DNA of 64,000 nt from Trebouxia sp. TZW2008. Lineage: Eukaryota > Chlorophyta > Trebouxiophyceae > Trebouxiales > Trebouxiaceae. The stretch is from positions 62,536 through 126,535 of the forward strand of contig BDIU01000167.1 of NCBI GenBank assembly GCA_002118135.1, read 5' to 3'. Shown here in pieces: positions 59,201 to 64,000 of this stretch. A program made the translations under genes and the position numbers. Below the pieces are notes generated by a model, which had not been told where the DNA came from, ran no database searches, and saw only the letters and a program-made list of their open reading frames with translations. The first letter of the stretch is position 1; each line of letters opens with the position of its first letter.

Positions 59201-59252
59201 TCTTGCTGACATGACCAAGCAGCAGCGCTATGTGCGTGACATTTGGTCCTGA
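53202..59252 (+). CDS. MTRR: Methionine synthase reductase with N-terminal membrane anchor
   Basis: A diflavin (FMN/FAD) enzyme that passes NADPH electrons to cob(II)alamin on methionine synthase. Exons: 53202-53429, 53530-53888, 54373-54541, 55088-55219, 55631-55717, 56072-56212, 56561-56980, 57859-58109 and 58322-59252 (about 905 residues). FMN part: [62 protein letters not shown] part: [75 protein letters not shown] and the end RDIWS. The FPSCQPPL block and DIWS end match MTRR rather than P450 reductase. Novel: exon 1 encodes two hydrophobic stretches ([32 protein letters not shown]) followed by a 120-residue Ala/Ser/Lys linker; phase links it to the FMN exon. A further exon near 55317-55410 is possible. 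Confidence 0.92.
53990..54310 (+). repeat. Multiple decayed copies of MTRR FMN-exon start
   Basis: Upstream of the real exon (54373) lie copies of its acceptor and first codons at about 54271 (CAG|GAATCAGCACGG, 102 bp away), 54105 and 53990. Words such as AAAGCAAGCACAAAGGCAGCTCC recur in diverged form. The copies do not extend to the flavin-binding motif intact. Confidence 0.72.
54963..55040 (+). repeat. 125-bp-displaced copy of MTRR exon 4 start
   Basis: Copy of the acceptor and first 60 bp of exon 55088-55219 (GTATTGTCTTTCAATGAG vs GTGTTGTCTGTCAGTGTC), including GGTATGGACAGTGTGCTGAAG. The CAG acceptor is preserved; the frame is lost by an indel. Confidence 0.8.
57690..57815 (+). repeat. 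Degenerate copy of the TA-flanked MITE family in MTRR intron
   Basis: Contains the family interior: ACTGATCACTGCATTCAGACTGC followed by TTTGAGTAAGGAC and AAGGACAATTT. Terminal repeats are not recognisable. Confidence 0.6.
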
Positions 59253-59967
59253 AGTCAAAAGGCTTCTTACAGTGACTGCTGATTTGTTGTTGATGCCTTG
59301 TCTTGACTCTCATGTTCAGCAAATGACACCAAGGACACAGTTGTTGCTGAATGACAATGCAGATGTTGAGCTAGATACTTGTGTTTTGCCATGCCTGCTT
59401 AGCTGTCTTGACTCTGTTGTTCATTGCTGTGAGTTGATTGTTTGCAGATTAGTAGACAATGTCATTGATGACGAATCTTCATGTTGCTTCAGGCTCTGCA
59501 GTTTACGAGTTCAGTAGTCACATTACCTTAGTCAGCAGTGCTTCAGAAAATGTAGCGCAATACAAAATGAGCGAACTCAAATGCAAATCTAACAATGAGG
59601 CTGTTCAATGTATTGCCCTTCCAGTTTGGGCTTATGGATGTACAGCTTGCAAGGCTGGACATCAAAAGTACGAACGGTACATACATGCCTGCAATTAAAT
59701 GCAGATACACTCAGGCAGGCAAAGCAGTTTTGACCTGTGCCGGACAACATGAAGTCAGCCTTTGGAATGTATGTGTGTAAGAATGAAATTGCTGTTCTCC
59801 TTCATGCTCTGGGAATTTGTTCTTACAGAAATCGACAGCCCTTCTCAACTGCCCTGAAAGGGTGCCAACAGTGTCTCTACACCTAAATGGAAAAATTGCT
59901 TGCATGCAAGAGGGGTCCGCAGCATACCCCCATACAGACTGCCATGCGGCCAGCACCATACATAACT
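59253..59967. other. Spacer between MTRR and Myb/winged-helix gene
   Basis: Convergent 3' ends; no gene or clear repeat recognised. Confidence 0.45.
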
Positions 59968-62900
59968 CTATTGTGCTAGCGCTTCCTCCATCACTGCATG
60001 CCTTTTCATTTCCAAGTGAGCCTTGAAGTCATCCAGCTCCCACACTACTTGCCTGCCCTGTTTTTGACCCGTCTTCCTGAAGATGCCAGACTTTCGAGCA
60101 GAAAGCGCGCAAGTCACTGCGTTCTGCCATCGCACCTTGCCAACCTGATTGACCTCCCTGCAGCAGAAATCCACTCCACGATTTTTCAACGCTACCAATG
60201 AGAGGCTGCAAGATGTGACTGCATGGCTGTTTACCCATTATTTGACAATCAGTAACAAGACTCACATCATGGGACTTAGACTTGCAACACAACCCATGGT
60301 TCACAAGCAATGACGCCGTGGGCTTGCTGCCATGACTGGCATTGTCTTCAAGGCGAAAGCAGTATGTATCTGCATGCATCAGCACAATGGGACAAGGCTG
60401 CTCTGTTGCAAACAAGCTAGGTCTATGTAACACTTAGACCTGCAAGAGTTGGCCAAGAGCAACATGTTGCAGGGCAATAGATGTGCAGCTACAAACCTGC
60501 ATCTAGCAACAAATAGGCTTGCATCACCACATCCAACAGCACAGACCTTCGTTTTCTACGCGACAGACAAGCTCACCAGTTGAGATGCTTTGCAAGTTCT
60601 GGACTAGCTGCAATTGAGTCCACAATTTGCTTGCCAGTGCCCTGTTTGCCAGGCAAGCCCTGCAAGCCCAGGATAGCAAGGGCACAGCCTGTGTACTGCT
60701 TTCGCTTGCCCCCGCTGCTGCTGCTGCCCTTTTTGGTTGCTGAGGCAGCTGCAGACTCTGGGGCAGGCCTGTCATGTGAAGCTTCATTACAACTGGGATC
60801 TGCCTGATTAGCAGCACGGTTGGCATCTGAAGTGACAGCACCAGTGACAGCAGCAGGGCTCTGGAAGGGTGATCTGAGAGGCTGTGGTATGCTTGCAACA
60901 CCTGCAATAGCATGCTGTCATGACTGCCAGCTTGTACAAATGCATATGCAAGGGAACTTGGCTATGAAGCAATGAAGGCAGCACAAAAGTACTGCGTGAA
61001 GCTAGCGTGCAAGCAATGAGCAAATCAAACTGCATTCACAAACAGCAACATGCCAGCTGTGAGAGTGCTCATGATCATCTTGATCAGCAAGCTGCTATCG
61101 CCACAGGTCAGCCTCCAAGCCATCAGCACTTCAGGGCACATGGTTCATGTAGTGACTTTTGGGTTGTACTGAGCAGTAGTTACATTACATTACTGTTTTA
61201 CTGTCTTACGGACCCAGCAAGGGGGTATACAGACAATGTCAAAACCAGGTACAATTGAGCCAAACAGGCTCTGAATGAAAGTCTGCTAGCAATGGCCCAG
61301 AATCAGGTGACCTGCATCTAGTGACGTACCAGGCGGAGCCTCTTTGACAGGAGGCTGAATGGCAGGCTGTGCAATAGGAGACTGGTTGGCATGCTGCCCC
61401 TTTAGTGCTTTGTACTTGAGCTTGAGAGCAGGAACTGCAGAAGTGCCAGAGCGGCCCAAGTAATGCGCTATCTTGCCCCAGCCACCTTTTGTCAGCCGGC
61501 TCACACCCACTACCTGCCAAGCACCAACTGAATCATGTTGAGGTCATAAGCAGCATATCTGGAGCAGCAAATGCAACTAAGGTCAACTCTTCTGAAGGGA
61601 ATGAGCAATGTTTTCAGTGGATCATCCTTGACTGGTTTCACGATGTGGTACAGACTGCAACACAAGATGCACACACTATACACAAATAAGACCAAACACA
61701 AATAAGACCAAAGTAACATGCAAATTTCACACCTGCTTCCTGTAGTCAGCCTGATCAACAAGCCTCACCAGCTGGTCTTCCTCACTGCTGGTCCAGAGTC
61801 TGCGCAGATTGCGCTTGCCGCTGTTGCGCCGCTTGAGGGCAGGCAGCAAACTCTGTGCACTGCCTTTGCCAGATGCTTCAGTGTCATTCAGCACCTGCTG
61901 ACGTGCAAGCACACCAGCTTAATGCTTTGCAAGGTCAGCCTGAGGAGCCTGCAATGGCTCAGCAGGCATACATTCTCAGCTGGATCTGCTGAACAGTGTT
62001 CTTTCTGTGTTGTTGGTGCGTGGAGAAGCAGCAGACTGGGCGCTACAGATTCCATGCATGAAGTGCTCAGCATCTTTGCGCTGAGGACAAATGTTCTGCA
62101 TTGAATATGCTTGCAAGCTGCTGGAAGCTGTGTGAGCGCTGATAGGCTGCACATGCTCCCTAAGTCTTGCTCCAACATCTACATCCAATTGTACGCGACG
62201 GCTTGTTTTGCGTGCGCAAAGGCAACAGAGTGGAACACTGACAAACAGGTGCCAATGATCAGTCAGCACCTGGAGGCAATGCTTGGAGAAGCATCCTCTC
62301 TTTTGTGGCCAGGCAAGGTCAGCTTGCCTTTTGCAAAGCTTCTGCTGCTTCCGGATCTATCTCATACTCAGCCAAAAGATCATCCAGCTCATCCAGCTCA
62401 TCAGATGAATTACCACTGCTGCTGCTGCTACTGCTACTGCTACTGCTGCTGTTGCTTGGCGATTGTGCTGGCAATGCTTGTGCTTGTGCTTGTTGTCTGC
62501 TGCTGTGCGCCATTGCTTCACAGCAAGAGGCAATAGCCACAGATGCGCAAAGGCCGCCTAGAATGGCTGCACAACTGACCCAGGACAGCAATTCTGACAT
62601 CAAGGGATCCTGATCGAAACTCAGATCGGATTGCCCATCAGGAAGCGCAGTTGATGATACCCAATTCTGTGGGAGGAATTTCTGTAGTGCAAGAGCAGTT
62701 GAGCAGTCAGGCCCTGATTGATGCCGTGATGCCTATAAAGCAGATGGAGCAATTAGCTGACAGATTGAGGAGAGCATGGGTTACTCAAAGACGTACATTG
62801 GCAATAATGAAGGGTGACAGGTAAATCACTCTTGAAGTGAGCAAGCAAGCAATGTACACCTTTTGCTGAGGCCTTGCAGCACCCTTGGCTGCTCCTGTAT

Positions 62901-63033
62901 CTGAGCTGCGCTTTCTTTTTTGCCCTGCTCTGGGTTGACTTGTTGGATTCTGCTGCACGGTGGCAGGCTGAGATTGTGCTGAATGAGCCTGGCGGAGCGC
63001 CGTTGCAATTTGATGCTCCGCTTGATCTCTCAT
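59968..63033 (-). CDS. Myb/SANT protein with C-terminal winged-helix-like domain
   Basis: A probable nuclear DNA-binding protein. Six exons, 63033-62860, 62732-62328, 61894-61733, 61513-61330, 60901-60577 and 60157-59968, sum to 1440 nt (479 residues) in frame; the second intron starts with GC. N-terminus: Gln/Ala-rich with a basic AGQKRKRSS signal. Next, a Ser run and an acidic segment (DELDELDDLLAEYEID), then a single Myb repeat split by an intron (RRLWTSSEEDQLVRLVDQA ... GGWGKIAHYLGRSG), with Trp at the first and second conserved positions. After a linker with GKRKQYT, the C-terminus (ALAILGLQGLPGKQGTGKQI ... KVRWQNAVTCALSARKSGIF ... VVWEL) resembles a fork-head-type winged helix (RWQNSIRxSLS ... 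FWxL) by eye. This combination is not one I know. The Myb call is firm; the winged-helix call is moderate. Confidence 0.8.
62425..62460. repeat. (CTGCTA)n / poly-Ser codon tract
   Basis: Short CTG/CTA triplet run on the plus strand, coding a stretch of about 12 Ser residues on the minus strand in the Myb protein. Likely length-variable. Confidence 0.8.
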
Positions 63034-63320
63034 TGGCGCGTGTGCTGGAGTTCACAAAGCTGCATGCTTAAGCAGCACTGTTGCTGAGTCAGCTGGGGTG
63101 CTGGCAACTTGCTGAACAAACATGCTGTTGTTGTTTGAGTTTAGCAGTCGTGCCGCAAGGCTGCAATCTGGACATTGCATGTGGCCCCCGACGCTTAGTG
63201 CGCGGGCGATTGCTACTGGAAAGCAGTCTAAAAAACTGTTAGTTGCATGCGAGCGTTTCACCATGCCCCGTCGACGTGCAGTATTCGTTGCATGCTAGTC
63301 TGCATGAACTTGTTCAGGTC
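63034..63320. promoter_or_regulatory. Divergent promoter region, Myb protein / SPCS1
   Basis: 287 bp between the divergent ATGs at 63033 (-) and 63321 (+). Both promoters must lie here, unless SPCS1 has an upstream non-coding exon ending at the CAG just before 63318. Confidence 0.5.
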
Positions 63321-63578
63321 ATGGACTATGCTGGCCAGAAATTAGCTGAGCAGATCAACTTTTATATATTGACCCTGTTTGCCATCTTAGCCTTCGGTGC
63401 AGGCTATGCTGCAGGCAGCTTCGCTTTGTTGGTGAAGATCTACACTTCAGGCTTGCTACTAGATGCAGCTCTTGTAGTACCGGATTGGCCGTGGCTCAAT
63501 AAACAACCGCTGGAATGGTTGCCCCCCTTCGAAGATCAAAGCACGAAAATTGGGGAGGTGAAGGGCAAAGCAAGCTGA
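63321..63578 (+). CDS. SPCS1: Signal peptidase complex subunit 1 (SPC12 family)
   Basis: A small, non-catalytic ER membrane subunit of the signal peptidase complex that helps discriminate signal peptides from membrane anchors. A single exon of 85 residues from ATG 63321 to TGA 63578. The family pattern is clear: MDYAGQKLAEQ at the N-terminus, two membrane helices (LTLFAILAFGAGYAAGSF and LLVKIYTSGLLLDAALV) with both ends cytosolic, then VPDWPWLNKQPLEWLPP, the SPC12 signature WPxxNxxPLxWL. Length matches the family (about 80-105). A CAG directly upstream (63317) could be the acceptor of a leader exon. Confidence 0.92.
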   Translation: MDYAGQKLAEQINFYILTLFAILAFGAGYAAGSFALLVKIYTSGLLLDAALVVPDWPWLNKQPLEWLPPFEDQSTKIGEVKGKAS

Positions 63579-64000
63579 AGCTTTTGACACAGACAATAAT
63601 CTGATGCAGAGGACGCTGCTCCAAGATGTGCAGCTTGTAACATCTTGCACTGAAACTGCTTCAATCGACAATGGACAGTGCTTCACCTACGCTATTGACC
63701 CAGGGTACAAGCCAAGTATACTTCGCTGAGTTTGCTGCTATGACAATCTATGAGGCGCCTCAGGCCTGCGCTGCTGATGTATTTACATTGAATCATGAAC
63801 CTAGAGCACATTACGCCTTCGTATACCGTCATTGCGGATACTGCCAGGCTTGACAGTAATGTCAGTGTTGGGCACAGACGTAAACATGCGGATGCTATTT
63901 GAAATACCTGCACAGCACAGCATCCAATTATGAATGTAGTCTGGATCAAGGTACAATGGCAAGTACGTGCAAGTTGTAAATTAGCATGTTTCAGACCAAT
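63579..64000. other. Right edge, no gene recognised
   Basis: Short open frames exist on both strands, but none has a family match, clear splice sites or codon bias I can support. Confidence 0.4.

Noticed and set aside
555..59252. Assembly artefact as the cause of the tandem copies
   Set aside because: Copies differ by 10-30% or more and by indels, differ in age from gene to gene, and show selective loss of splice sites. Collapsed or duplicated reads would give near-identical copies.
53202..59252. NADPH-cytochrome P450 reductase
   Set aside because: The N-terminal anchor and nearby P450 suggested this first, but the FPSCQPPL block, the [14 protein letters not shown] segment, the long linker and the DIWS end match methionine synthase reductase.
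44993..59252. A P450-MTRR metabolic gene cluster
   Set aside because: The two genes are near each other but separated by MMAB, and MTRR pairs more naturally with MMAB. Proximity alone is weak evidence.

Overview
The window is nuclear DNA from an intron-rich eukaryote, most likely a unicellular green alga (Chlorophyta; a trebouxiophyte is my guess, not shown). Pointers are a starch-type ADP-glucose pyrophosphorylase small subunit, an NME5/RSP23-type ciliary nucleoside diphosphate kinase, an apparently plastid-targeted protein, a proline-rich/furin-repeat cell-surface protein, and two vitamin B12 enzymes. No bacterial operon, tRNA, rRNA or CRISPR array was seen. Genes were built by hand from homology blocks, GT-AG or GC-AG splice sites and reading phase. 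For AGPase, the RTA1-like protein, MMAB and the Myb protein, the summed exons are an exact multiple of three.

Layout, left to right: a 5'-truncated aldo/keto reductase (+, 0.6-2.1 kb); a long coiled-coil protein (-, 2.7-8.6 kb); an HRD3/SEL1L ER-associated degradation factor (-, 9.0-15.3 kb); an NME5-like NDK with a Dpy-30 tail (+, 15.8-17.4 kb); AGPase small subunit (-, 18.6-23.6 kb); 3 kb of intergenic DNA with a diverged direct repeat; an RTA1-family 7-TM protein (+, 26.6-28.3 kb); a Ser/Gln/His/Asn-rich protein (-, 28.9-30.1 kb); an unidentified, probably plastid, protein (-, 31.2-34.7 kb); a large type I membrane protein with furin-like Cys repeats (-, 35.5-44.3 kb); a cytochrome P450 (+, 45.0-50.3 kb); cob(I)alamin adenosyltransferase (-, 51.7-52.8 kb) head-to-head with methionine synthase reductase (+, 53.2-59.3 kb); a Myb/winged-helix protein (-, 60.0-63.0 kb) head-to-head with signal peptidase subunit SPCS1 (+, 63.3-63.6 kb).

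The most striking property is not one gene. At least ten genes carry short same-strand tandem duplications (periods about 62-326 bp, usually two or three diverged copies) of an exon end together with its splice site. In the P450 gene the I-helix, ExxR and heme-cysteine exons are each present in three copies. In MMAB the C-terminal coding end is present three times. In HRD3 a 326-bp unit is repeated. Only one copy per set normally keeps full coding integrity; others keep splice sites and could be decoy, alternative or dead exons. GC-AG introns of the form AG|GCAAG are also unusually frequent: eight are recognised, and at the RTA1 gene the GC donor itself is triplicated at exactly 62-bp spacing.

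Functionally, the adenosyltransferase/methionine-synthase-reductase pair shares a 352-bp promoter region and forms a plausible cobalamin module. The reductase gains an N-terminal membrane anchor not found in the human enzyme. Short TIR elements (a TA-flanked mariner-like family and three others) lie in introns and spacers. One of them overlaps a splice donor.
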